Positions 26,145-33,738 of a stretch of 64,000 bases of DNA are shown here, piece after piece. A program made the position numbers and the translations under genes. The stretch is from Acetobacteraceae bacterium H6797 (GTDB lineage Bacteria; Pseudomonadota; Alphaproteobacteria; Acetobacterales; Acetobacteraceae): the NCBI GenBank assembly GCA_015223225.1, contig JADFCQ010000002.1:124001-188000 (forward strand), given 5' to 3'. The notes beneath the pieces were generated by a model. It did no database searches and was not told the origin of the DNA. It saw only the letters and a list, made by a program, of their open reading frames with translations. Each line of letters opens with the position of its first letter. Position 1 is the first letter of the stretch.

Positions 26145-27719
26145 TCATGCCCGGCGGATGTTCCAGAAGATCGGCAGGCCCTCGACGCGCCCCGTCAAAT
26201 TCTTCCGAAGCGCCGTGCGGAAAAAATAGGTTCCGGTCGGGATATAGGCGACCTCGTCGATCACCACGCGCTGGATCTCGGCCGCCAGACTCTTGCGCTG
26301 CGCCTCATCAGGCGCGTCGAACCAGGCGTCGCGCAACTCCTCGAGGCGCGGAATGCTCGGCCAGCCGAACCAACCCTGCTTACCGTTGCCGCGGATGAGC
26401 GGGTGCGAGGCAGGCGAGGCGAAATCGAAGCTTGAGAAGCCCGAGGTGATGGCCGACCAACCGCCTTTCTCTACCGGCTCCTGGCTCCCGCGGCGCTGCA
26501 ATACGGTGCCCCAGTCCGAAGTTGCGAAATCCACGTTGAGGCCGAGCCGGCGGAAGAGATCGGCCGCGACCTGGCTCCAGGCCGATGCAGCGGGGATGTC
26601 GGTCGGCCCGAGAATACGCACGAGTTGATCGGTATAGCCCGCCTCCTTGAGTAGGCCGCGCGCCTTCTCGAGGCTGCGTGGCGAGCGGAGGCTCTCGAGG
26701 CCGACATCGCTCGCATAGGGCGAGCCGGGTGTGAAGACGCCCGTGTCGTCGCGCCAGTTAGCGCGATCTGGCCCGGCATTGGCCGTCATGAAATCGGCCT
26801 GGCTGACGGCGTAGCGTAACGCCTGACGCACTGCCTTGTTGTCGAAGGGCGCGTGAAGATGATTGAGGCGCAACAGCCCGTTGTTGCCGCCGGTGTCGAG
26901 CACCTCGACTGAAAGATTGCGATCGCGCTTGAAAAGCTCAAGCAGCTCATACTCCGGCATCTCGAACCAGTCGATCTCGCCGGCCTGCAGCGCAGCCGAG
27001 GCAGTGCCGCCATCGGCGATGATGCGCCATTCGATGCGCTCGAAATGCGCGATCTTGGGCCCGGCGGTCAGGCTCGGCGTGCCGGTCTCAACGGGGCGGT
27101 AGCCGTCGAAACGCGCATAGGCCGCGAACGCGCCGTTGTTGTACTCGTCCTTGAGGAAGCGATAGGGGCCGGACCCGGTCGCGTCGTCGATCTGCTTGAA
27201 GGCGTCGGTCTGCGCCACACGCTCGGGCATGATGAAGGCGGGTTGCCCGGCGAAGGAGAGCGCGTGTACTAGCAGTGGGAAAGGCTTCTTCAGGCGGAAC
27301 TGCAGCCGCCGGTCGTCGAGCGCCACGAGTTCGTCGGTGCTCGCCAGAAGCTTCTGGCCGAAGGCGTTGCGCTTGGCCCAGCGCTGGATGCTCGCCACCA
27401 CATCGCGTGCGCGAATCGGCTCGCCGTCGTGGAAGCGGATGTTCTCGCGCAGGGTGATGATCCAGTGCCGGTCGCTATCTTCCACCACATGGCCGGCCGC
27501 GAGCTGCGGATGCGGTGCATAGCCGCGATCGGCACCGTAGAGCGTGTCATAGATCATGTAGCCGTGGTTGCGGCTGACATTCGCGGTCGTCCAGATCGGG
27601 TCGAGCGAGCTGAGGTTCGATTGCGGCACGAAGCGGAGCACGCTGGTCGTCTGAGCGAGCGCCGGGCGCACAAGCGAGGCGGCTGCGGCCGAGGCGAGGA
27701 ACTGTCGTCTTTGCATCAC
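26145..27719 (-). CDS. Second Dpp/Opp-type substrate-binding protein, orphan
   Basis: 524 residues, SBP family 5, convergent to the importer operon. The leader (MMQRRQFLASAAAASL) is twin-arginine-like with a likely cut after PALAQ near residue 23. The family core LSSLDPIWTTANVSRNHGYM and a C-terminal lobe FRLGLNVDFATSDWGTVL are clear. No permease or ATPase is encoded with it, so it may feed the Dpp-type channel next door and widen its ligand range. ATG 27716 is an equally possible start. Confidence 0.85.
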   Translation of the reverse strand: MMQRRQFLASAAAASLVRPALAQTTSVLRFVPQSNLSSLDPIWTTANVSRNHGYMIYDTLYGADRGYAPHPQLAAGHVVEDSDRHWIITLRENIRFHDGEPIRARDVVASIQRWAKRNAFGQKLLASTDELVALDDRRLQFRLKKPFPLLVHALSFAGQPAFIMPERVAQTDAFKQIDDATGSGPYRFLKDEYNNGAFAAYARFDGYRPVETGTPSLTAGPKIAHFERIEWRIIADGGTASAALQAGEIDWFEMPEYELLELFKRDRNLSVEVLDTGGNNGLLRLNHLHAPFDNKAVRQALRYAVSQADFMTANAGPDRANWRDDTGVFTPGSPYASDVGLESLRSPRSLEKARGLLKEAGYTDQLVRILGPTDIPAASAWSQVAADLFRRLGLNVDFATSDWGTVLQRRGSQEPVEKGGWSAITSGFSSFDFASPASHPLIRGNGKQGWFGWPSIPRLEELRDAWFDAPDEAQRKSLAAEIQRVVIDEVAYIPTGTYFFRTALRKNLTGRVEGLPIFWNIRRA

Positions 27720-28455
27720 GAACTCCTGCGAGAGCTAGAAAGCGATGTCAATAAAGGGCCGTTCGTATTCGCGGGGTAGCTTCGGGTGCCGGAGGGCACG
27801 CACTGCTTGGTCAGCATCACTCGCTTCCTTCAAGCGCTCAAAGACCGATGCGCGTTCTCCCCCATTGTGCCATGAAGGCGATTTCCCAGCGATGGCACGC
27901 GGTCCAATTCACGCGGCGAAAGCGGAGATTAGACCGAAAGCGGCCGCTTGCGCCACGCTCGCGGAACGATGGGCAGCAAGTCCCAGCTGGAAACAGGAAC
28001 AAGAACAACAACCCATTGTTTTGGATGACAAAATTTCCCTCCAACCGGGGTTCGAATTACTCCCGGTGATGAAGAGCTTCAGGGGGGACCCATTGCCCTG
28101 CCGAGGGAGGCGGTGCCCCAGGTTGGGAGGACGGCCAGCATCGACTCGGCCAATACAGGTCTCATCCCCGAGCTATGCGCCGGAACGCTAAAGCGGAACG
28201 CTGGAACGCTAGCATCATCGCCAGCGTTCACAGTCAGGGCCTTGAAAACAAAGGGCTTGGTAACGCTGGAACGCTGGAACGCTGCTTCCCTTCTCTTATA
28301 GTTTTAGAAAAAAGGGATCAGGGCTAAAGGCTCCGTTGGATCAAAGGCTTAGGCCGCAAGACAGCGCCGACATTCGACACAGGGATTGCTGGCGAGGCCG
28401 AAGGCTGAGGTCAGGAGGGAGCCCGAGGGAGGGTCGAGAGCTAGAGCGGCGCAGG
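27720..28455. other. Noncoding region between cargo and integrase
   Basis: 735 bp with no convincing gene: small frames (27745-28191, 27838-28044, 28113-28301) have no recognised family or ribosome site. The useful content is an octamer repeat cluster at 28182-28283 and an AT-rich stretch at 28294-28316 next to it, a layout seen at replication origins of small elements. Confidence 0.5.
28182..28283. repeat. GGAACGCT octamer repeats, iteron-like cluster
   Basis: The octamer GGAACGCT occurs exactly at 28182-28189, 28195-28202, 28203-28210, 28268-28275 and 28276-28283, a variant GGTAACGCT at 28259-28267, and an inverted copy (AGCGTTC) at 28223-28229. They form two clusters about 50 bp apart, next to an AT-rich segment. 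In P4 the replication region has two clusters of short octamers bound by the primase-helicase; integrase arm sites are an alternative reading. Confidence 0.65.
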
Positions 28456-29769
28456 CTATGGGGCATCACTGGTATCGGTGCCGCCGAGGCACCAGGTTGC
28501 CCAGGCAGCCATCAGAGGCTCTCGCTTGTTCAGTAGGTCCGAGCGGGCATAGGCCGCCTCGACCTTGTCTTTGACCGTATGTGCAAGTGCGGCCTCGATC
28601 ACCTCTCGAGGTTCGGAGCGCGTCTCGCCGGCCCAGTCTCTGAACGAGCTTCTGAAGCCGTGCGGCACCGCGGGCCGGCCCTCGGCATCCCGCCAGAACG
28701 GAAGATCCCCGCCTGCTTCTTCGTTCATGCGGCGGATCACCGCCGAGATGCTCATATCGGACAGGGCTGCCCCCTCGCGGGAGGGCGCGGGAAAGATCAG
28801 CCCGTCATCCCGGCGCAGTGGCGCCACGGCATGCAGCACCGCAAGGGCTTCGGGTGGGAGCGGCACACGATGCAGACGACGCGCCTTCATGCGGGCGGCG
28901 GGCACGCTCCAGACGCCATTGGCCAGATCGACCTCGCTCCATCGCGCCAGCCGAACCTCCCCCGTCCTGGCGGCCGTCAAGATCGTGAAGAGCAAGGCCT
29001 GCGCAGCGACGCCCTCCCGCTGTCGCAGGGCAGCGACGAAAGCCGGCACCTGGCGCCAGGGCAAAGCCGGGCGGTGCTCCGTTCGGCGAACGCGCTCCTT
29101 TGGGGCCAGAACCTCGGAGAGGTGGCCTCGCCACCGGGCGGGATTATCGCCGGCCCGCCAGCCGCGGACGCCGGCGTAATCCAGCACGGCTTCGATACGC
29201 CCGCGAAGGCGGGAGGCCGTCTCAGGGACGCGCTGCCATAGCGGCTCAAGCACCTTGAGCACATCCTCCGTGGTGACGTGCTGCAAGGCCAGCGGCCCAA
29301 GATGAGGATAGGCGAGGCCCCGTAGGGTGTTCTCCCACTGCTGCCGGTGCTTGGGATTGCTCCAGCCATCGGAGCGGCTGAGGAGATAAGCCTCGGCCGC
29401 GTCCCTGAAGCTTCGAGGGGCTGCCTCCCTGGCGGCAGCCTCTGCCTCGGCCTTTTGCTGCTGTTTCTGAGACTGACGGGCGTCCAGCGGGTCCTGGCCT
29501 GTGGCGAGCAAGCGCCGGGCCTCAGCGGCCTTGTCGCGCGCCTCCGCGAGCGTGGTGCCGCCGGAGCGGCCATCATGGGAGGCTGAGCCCAAACCCATCT
29601 CGCGGTCGCGGCCATTGAGGCGATAACGGAAGAACCAGCTCTTGCCGCCGACCGGGGTGAGCTGGAGGTAAAGCCCCCCGCCATCACCGATACGGTGCGG
29701 GCGCTGAAAGCCTCCCGGGTGGCGGGCGTGCCGCACCGCCTGCGCTGTTAATTGCGCCGATTTACGCAT
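28456..29769 (-). CDS. P4-type tyrosine integrase
   Basis: 437 residues. The N-terminal DUF4102-like domain (GGGLYLQLTPVGGKSWFFRY near 30-50) is typical of P4-type integrases. Catalytic residues are all visible: R268 (TAARTGE), H370 and R373 (HGFR), H397 (AHTV) and the nucleophile Y407 (AAYARSD). It inserts and, with an excisionase, releases the element by recombining attachment sites. Its 5-prime end points at the candidate attachment site at 29955-29975. The gene appears intact. Confidence 0.95.
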   Translation of the reverse strand: MRKSAQLTAQAVRHARHPGGFQRPHRIGDGGGLYLQLTPVGGKSWFFRYRLNGRDREMGLGSASHDGRSGGTTLAEARDKAAEARRLLATGQDPLDARQSQKQQQKAEAEAAAREAAPRSFRDAAEAYLLSRSDGWSNPKHRQQWENTLRGLAYPHLGPLALQHVTTEDVLKVLEPLWQRVPETASRLRGRIEAVLDYAGVRGWRAGDNPARWRGHLSEVLAPKERVRRTEHRPALPWRQVPAFVAALRQREGVAAQALLFTILTAARTGEVRLARWSEVDLANGVWSVPAARMKARRLHRVPLPPEALAVLHAVAPLRRDDGLIFPAPSREGAALSDMSISAVIRRMNEEAGGDLPFWRDAEGRPAVPHGFRSSFRDWAGETRSEPREVIEAALAHTVKDKVEAAYARSDLLNKREPLMAAWATWCLGGTDTSDAP

Positions 29770-29954
29770 GCAGACTCGAAGCTCCGAGAACTGTCCGCCT
29801 AACCCTAGCTATCCCCGATGCTATCCCCAATAGAGACGGCGCTTGAGGGACATCCCGGGACACGACCTGGCACGCGGATGCACGAAAGGGCCCATTATAT
29901 CAGTCAGATATGAACACGCTCTGGCACGCCAGGACATTCCGGGAAATGCTGTAA

Positions 29955-29975
29955 TGGCGGTCACCCTGTCCGCCA
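29955..29975. other. Candidate attachment site near the integrase
   Basis: The stretch has inverted arms TGGCGG (29955-29960) and CCGCCA (29970-29975) around TCACCCTGT. Its end, ACCCTGTCCGCCA, also looks like the 3-prime end of a serine-type tRNA, a common target of P4-type integrases, but no tRNA body precedes it here. It marks the likely junction between element and chromosome. No second copy was found in the window. Confidence 0.35.
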
Positions 29976-30375
29976 GTTTTGCAGGATTTCTGCTGGTTTC
30001 GGCGAATTAGCCAGCGCCTATCCTTAATTCTAGAGATGTTAGCCGGTCCTCATAGGACAGGTTTTGTCTATTAGTCGCGCTGTGTGAGGACGCGAGTATG
30101 AGATGTTGCCTCGCGGTCCTGCTCTTCGGTTCAGCAGGGCCGTGAACCTCGGCGCAATGGCTCGACCGCCTGTCCCGCAAGGAAAAGCGGGGACTACAGC
30201 GACGCCTGACACGCTGGGTCGATTGCGAAGCCAGTGCGGAGGATGCACGGCGGGATACATTCCTCACGTAGGACGCCTGCACCGAAACGCGCCGAAGCGG
30301 ACGGCCATGGGCCGCCCGCCATCGGACGCGGTTGATGATGGAAGCCGGCCGCCTCAAAGCGCCCGGCGAGTTACG
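29976..30375. other. Noncoding chromosome side of the junction
   Basis: About 400 bp between the candidate attachment site and the KGG protein gene. Frames on both strands are chance-like (30007-30357 minus, start of 30103-31053 plus). A plus-strand stretch at about 30145-30272 reads like a degraded coding segment (WLDRLSRKEKRGLQRRLTRW) but has no start codon. Nothing else recognised. Confidence 0.35.
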
Positions 30376-30849
30376 TCAGCGGTTGCCACCGCCGCCGTGC
30401 GAATGCTGGCCGCCTTTACGGCCGGCCTCGGAAGCCTTCTCGCGGTCTTCGGCGAAGTTGCCACCACCGCCGCGATGGCCGCTGCCGGATCCACCCGAGC
30501 TGCCGCCGCCTTGATTGCCGCTGCTGCTCTGGTTGCCGCCGCCATGGCTGGCCGAACCGCCCTTCCGCCCGGCCTCAGCCGCCAGGGCATGGTCCTTCGA
30601 GAAGGAGCGATCCTCGGGGGCGACGCTCTGGCCACCCTTGCGGCCCGCTTCGGCCGCCAGTTCATGATCCTTCGAGAAGGACCGATCTTCGGGGGCCACG
30701 TTCTGGCCGCCCTTGCTGCCGGCCTCGGCGGCCAGCTCATGATCCTTCGAGAAGGAACGGTTCTCAGGCGCCACGCTCTGGCCGCCCTTCGAGGCGATTT
30801 CGCGCTGCTTCTGATCGTCCATCGCAGCAAAACCACGGTTCTGAGCCAT
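30376..30849 (-). CDS. KGG-repeat stress protein
   Basis: 157 residues, strongly hydrophilic. Five KGG motifs occur within repeats of about 25 residues (SKGGQSVAPE, SFSKDHELAAEAG), followed by a Gly/Ser/Asn-rich region with GGGNQSSSGNQGG and a final AGRKGGQHS. This is the stress-induced bacterial acidophilic repeat motif family, seen in general stress proteins of proteobacteria and Bacillus (GsiB-like). Such proteins are thought to protect cell components during drying or salt stress. Likely induced by stress sigma factor; no such promoter could be confirmed. Confidence 0.9.
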   Translation of the reverse strand: MAQNRGFAAMDDQKQREIASKGGQSVAPENRSFSKDHELAAEAGSKGGQNVAPEDRSFSKDHELAAEAGRKGGQSVAPEDRSFSKDHALAAEAGRKGGSASHGGGNQSSSGNQGGGSSGGSGSGHRGGGGNFAEDREKASEAGRKGGQHSHGGGGNR

Positions 30850-31143
30850 ATCTTCCTCCTTTTACGGCCTCGAGGGCCGAAGCGAGCCTCGCTTACCGAG
30901 CCTCGATGGGAGATAAACGCGGCCCCTGCCCATCAGTTACTTATATTATCCGTGATCATAGCTGAAGTTACTTTGAAGTCGCTGCTTGATCTATGTGAAT
31001 GCACCACGAATTCTCTACGATATCTGATGGCCCGAAATAACCTAGGTTATTGATCCTGTATTATAGTGACGCAAATTCTGTCGTCAGGCTCGAGGCCATG
31101 ATGCTGCCGCCGGCGGCCAGAACCGGCCGCCGACGGTAGCCGG

Positions 31144-31452
31144 TCACTTCGCAGAAAGCTGCCGGATATCCTCTGCCTCCGCCTCGCGGTATTGGCACAG
31201 TGCCTTTTCCGCGAGCGGTGCCTCGATCCGCGCAGCGACCAGGATCGCGCCGGTCGGCAAGGCATCCAGCTGCGCCGAAGGCACGGCCACGCTCCTCAAC
31301 GCGTCCTGCGGCGAACGCGCAGCGGCGCCCCCCTCTTCCTTGCGATGCACCTCGATGAGATCACGCGGAATGCCCGCTTCCTGCACGAGATGCTCGACGA
31401 GCAGATCGGCGGCGGCGCGTTCATGAAGAATGCCGGTGACGACCATGGACAT
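31144..31452 (-). CDS. Small stress-type hypothetical protein
   Basis: 102 residues. The first part (MVVTGILHERAAADLLVEHLVQEAG) and GIPRDLIEVHRKEE resemble the N-terminal strand-helix unit of YflT/general-stress 17M-like proteins, where short paralogs manage a conserved beta-alpha fold. It lies next to the KGG stress gene on the same strand, fitting a stress role. Family assignment is tentative; the gene looks real by codon pattern and has a ribosome-site-like GGAGAGG before the ATG. Confidence 0.6.
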   Translation of the reverse strand: MSMVVTGILHERAAADLLVEHLVQEAGIPRDLIEVHRKEEGGAAARSPQDALRSVAVPSAQLDALPTGAILVAARIEAPLAEKALCQYREAEAEDIRQLSAK

Positions 31453-31636
31453 ATCATTCCTCTCCTTCTTCCAAAGACGGGAGCTATGGAGGGATTCAGA
31501 CTTCGCCAGGGGGGCGCGCCCTTATTCGCCTCATGCCGCAAACGTGTCGCCTCGGCGGCGCCGGCGCTAACGCATGCGAATGCGGGCGGTTCGAAAGCGC
31601 GCTCTGCTTCCGTTTTATCAAGATGAGGGCTGGAAC

Positions 31637-32305
31637 ATGATGGACGCAGGCACCGCTGCCCGCCGGGACATGGTCGAGCATCAGCTGCGCGCCAGGGGAA
31701 TCAGCGATTCCCGCGTGCTCGTCACGATGAGAGAAGTGCCGCGCGATGCATTCCTGCCCGCTGAACACGCGAGCGAAGCCTATGCCGCGCGCGCCCTGCC
31801 GATCGGCGAGGGCGAAACCATGTCGCAGCCTCTCGTCACGGCACTGATGCTCGAAGCAGCCGAGATCAAGCCTAGCGACCGCGTGCTGGAAATCGGTGCG
31901 GGCAGCGGCTATACGGCCGCACTATTGAGCCAGCTCGCGGAATGCGTCTTCGCCGTGGAACGGCATTTTTCGCTGGCCTCAAAAGCGGAAAAGCGGCTTC
32001 GTGACCTCGGCCTCCGCAATGTCCACATCCGCTGCGACGATGGCACCGGCGGTTGGCCGGAGGCGGCGCCTTTCGACGTCATCATCGTCTCGGCCTGCGC
32101 CGAGCGCGTGCCGCTGCCTCTCACCGATCAACTGTCAATCGGCGGCCGGCTCATCATGCCGCTCGGCCCCGCCGACGGCGATCAGCAGCTGGTCAAGACG
32201 ACGCGCGAAGGGCAGTTCGACTACCGCCAGCAGGAACTTCTGCATGTCCGCTTCGTCCCGCTCGTGGGCAGGCATCTTTGCGCCGCGCAGCCCATGCCAG
32301 GCTAG
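31637..32305 (+). CDS. pcm: Protein-L-isoaspartate O-methyltransferase
   Basis: 222 residues from ATG 31637; the longer frame to 31574 is not needed. Motifs fit PCMT: VEHQLRARGISDSRVL at the start, GEGETMSQPLVTALMLEAAE, the SAM-binding VLEIGAGSGYTAALLSQLA near 85 and APFDVIIVSACAERVP near 160. The enzyme repairs isoaspartyl residues in damaged proteins in the cytoplasm using S-adenosylmethionine. It overlaps the convergent DUF2214 gene by 4 bp at the 3-prime ends. Confidence 0.9.
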   Translation: MMDAGTAARRDMVEHQLRARGISDSRVLVTMREVPRDAFLPAEHASEAYAARALPIGEGETMSQPLVTALMLEAAEIKPSDRVLEIGAGSGYTAALLSQLAECVFAVERHFSLASKAEKRLRDLGLRNVHIRCDDGTGGWPEAAPFDVIIVSACAERVPLPLTDQLSIGGRLIMPLGPADGDQQLVKTTREGQFDYRQQELLHVRFVPLVGRHLCAAQPMPG

Positions 32306-32733
32306 AAGAAGCCGCGCGCCATGAGGGCCGCGAAAACCGGGATGAGCGGGAAGAGCAGCAGCTCGAGCGTCACATAGCCGCGCACGAGGGAGAGTTCCGT
32401 CGCAGGCACCGGCTCACCCGCACGGCGCCATTGCCGGAAGCGCAGCGTCGGCAGAATGGAAAGCAGGCCGATAAGCGCGAAAGCCGCGATCTTGGCCCAG
32501 AAGGCCAGGCTCGTGGCATAGAACTCCCACCCCTTCGCCGCCATCGCGGCCCTGGCGAAGCCGGCGGCGAGAACCGCAGCAGCAACGATGCCATAGGCGA
32601 TATCGAGCCGCGCGAGCAGCCTCACCGCCCGCTTGTCGAGCCGGCTATGCAGCAGCACCAATTGGGCGCAAAGCAGGCCCAGCAGTGAGAAGGCCGCCAA
32701 GTGGTGAATGATGGCGAGGAGTAGATCAAGCAT
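32302..32733 (-). CDS. DUF2214 inner-membrane protein
   Basis: 143 residues from ATG 32733. Four hydrophobic spans are visible, beginning MLDLLLAIIHHLAAFSLLGLL, a pattern of the DUF2214 family (His pair in the first span, RLDKRAVRLLARLDIAYG in the first loop). Function of the family is unknown. The gene is divergent from a TetR regulator, so it may be that regulator's target. The frame to 32856 upstream would overlap the operator and the regulator start and is rejected. Confidence 0.8.
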   Translation of the reverse strand: MLDLLLAIIHHLAAFSLLGLLCAQLVLLHSRLDKRAVRLLARLDIAYGIVAAAVLAAGFARAAMAAKGWEFYATSLAFWAKIAAFALIGLLSILPTLRFRQWRRAGEPVPATELSLVRGYVTLELLLFPLIPVFAALMARGFF

Positions 32734-32797
32734 GGCGAGGCTTTCCCGGCCGCGCGGCGAAAAGACCGCCTTTTCGGGCGCCTGGCCAATGTTTACA

Positions 32798-32825
32798 CTG
32801 TTATTATGGCCAGAGATGATAACAG
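32798..32825. promoter_or_regulatory. Candidate TetR operator in the divergent region
   Basis: Arms CTGTTAT (32798-32804) and ATAACAG (32819-32825) form an inverted repeat spanning the start of the TetR gene. A second imperfect palindrome, GTTTACACTGTTAT, overlaps the left arm at 32791-32804. TetR proteins usually bind palindromes at their own divergent promoters. Confidence 0.4.
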
Positions 32826-33375
32826 CGTCAACATCCCCCGCAGCGCCTATCACCACGGCGACCTGCGCCTCGCCCTGATCGAGAAGGGGCTACGGCTTCT
32901 GGCGGAGCGCGATGCGGAGGCTCTGTCGCTCAGGGAAGTGGCCCGCGCCGTGGGTGTGAGCGCGACCTCGGTCTATCGCCACTTCCCCGACAAAAGCGCG
33001 CTGATGACGGCCCTCGCGCAGGAAGGGCTGCGGCAACTCGGCGCCGCCCAGGCCGAGGCGGCGGCAGCCGTGGGCGGGGCCGAAGCTTTCGCCGCGACGG
33101 GCCGCGCCTATATCCGCTTCGCGCTGGCCAATCCCGCGCTGTTCCGGCTGATTTTTGCCTCCCCTGCCCTGGCGCCCGAAAAGGCCCGCGGGCCGCTCCA
33201 TTCCCAGGCAGGCGAGATGCTCCAGGCCCATGCCGCCGCCCTCAGCGCCCGGCGGGGTGGCGAAGCGCAGATCCGGGCCATCAGGGCCTGGTCGCTGGTA
33301 CATGGGCTCGCGATGCTCATGCTCGACGGCCAGGTGCCGATGGACGAGGCGCTGATCTCGAAGGTTGTCGACTAG
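32806..33375 (+). CDS. TetR-family transcriptional regulator
   Basis: 189 residues. The N-terminal helix-turn-helix is clear: YHHGDLRLALIEKGLRLLAE, then LSLREVARAVGVSATSVYRHFPDKSAL. The C-terminal half (AYIRFALANPALFRLIFASP) is the ligand domain of the TetR_C_33/WHG group, whose ligands are mostly unknown. It is divergent from the DUF2214 membrane protein gene and probably represses both. Conservation is good; ligand unknown. Confidence 0.9.
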   Translation: MARDDNSVNIPRSAYHHGDLRLALIEKGLRLLAERDAEALSLREVARAVGVSATSVYRHFPDKSALMTALAQEGLRQLGAAQAEAAAAVGGAEAFAATGRAYIRFALANPALFRLIFASPALAPEKARGPLHSQAGEMLQAHAAALSARRGGEAQIRAIRAWSLVHGLAMLMLDGQVPMDEALISKVVD

Positions 33376-33389
33376 CCCTGAGCACCCGG

Positions 33390-33554
33390 TCAGCGCATGA
33401 TCGCGACCGATTGCTCCATATAGCCACCGACGCTCACACGCGGCGCCTCATAGCTGGAACTGGGAGGCAGCGGTGCGTCGTTCCTGCTCCCACCGCCGGC
33501 GCAGGCCGCGAGGAGGGTGAGCAGTGCGAAGCAGGTCGTCCTGGCGAGCGTCAT
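33390..33554 (-). CDS. Small lipoprotein
   Basis: A 54-residue frame starting at ATG 33554 behind a good ribosome site (AGAGGAG). The first residues (MTLARTTCFALLTLLAACAGG) form a lipoprotein signal with lipobox LAAC, cut before C18. The mature part is short and Ser/Pro-rich, ending with VGGYMEQSVAIMR. Too short for routine gene calling. Exported to the periplasm and lipid-anchored; role unknown. Confidence 0.65.
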   Translation of the reverse strand: MTLARTTCFALLTLLAACAGGGSRNDAPLPPSSSYEAPRVSVGGYMEQSVAIMR

Positions 33555-33738
33555 GATGGGCTCCTCTGGTCCAAGCCGCAGTCTAGCGCGGAAGCGGGTC
33601 AGGAAAACGCGAGATCATGCGCGTCTACCGATACGATAGCCGCGCGGCGTCATTAAATCATCGACAGGCGATGCGCAGCCCTCGGCGCGGCGCCACATCA
33701 CGCCAGAGGCAGAATGGCCGGAGAGAGATAGGCGGCAT

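Noticed and set aside
27745..28191. Plus-strand frame of 148 codons before the repeats
   Set aside because: Composition looks noncoding, no recognised family.
28182..28283. Repeat cluster considered as CRISPR array
   Set aside because: Units are only 8 bp, spacing irregular and no cas genes present.
29955..29975. Considered as the end of a complete tRNA gene
   Set aside because: The preceding 80 bp cannot fold into a tRNA cloverleaf; only an acceptor-end-like string is present.
30145..30272. Possible small gene (WLDRLSRKEKRGLQRRL)
   Set aside because: No start codon in frame; stop immediately upstream.
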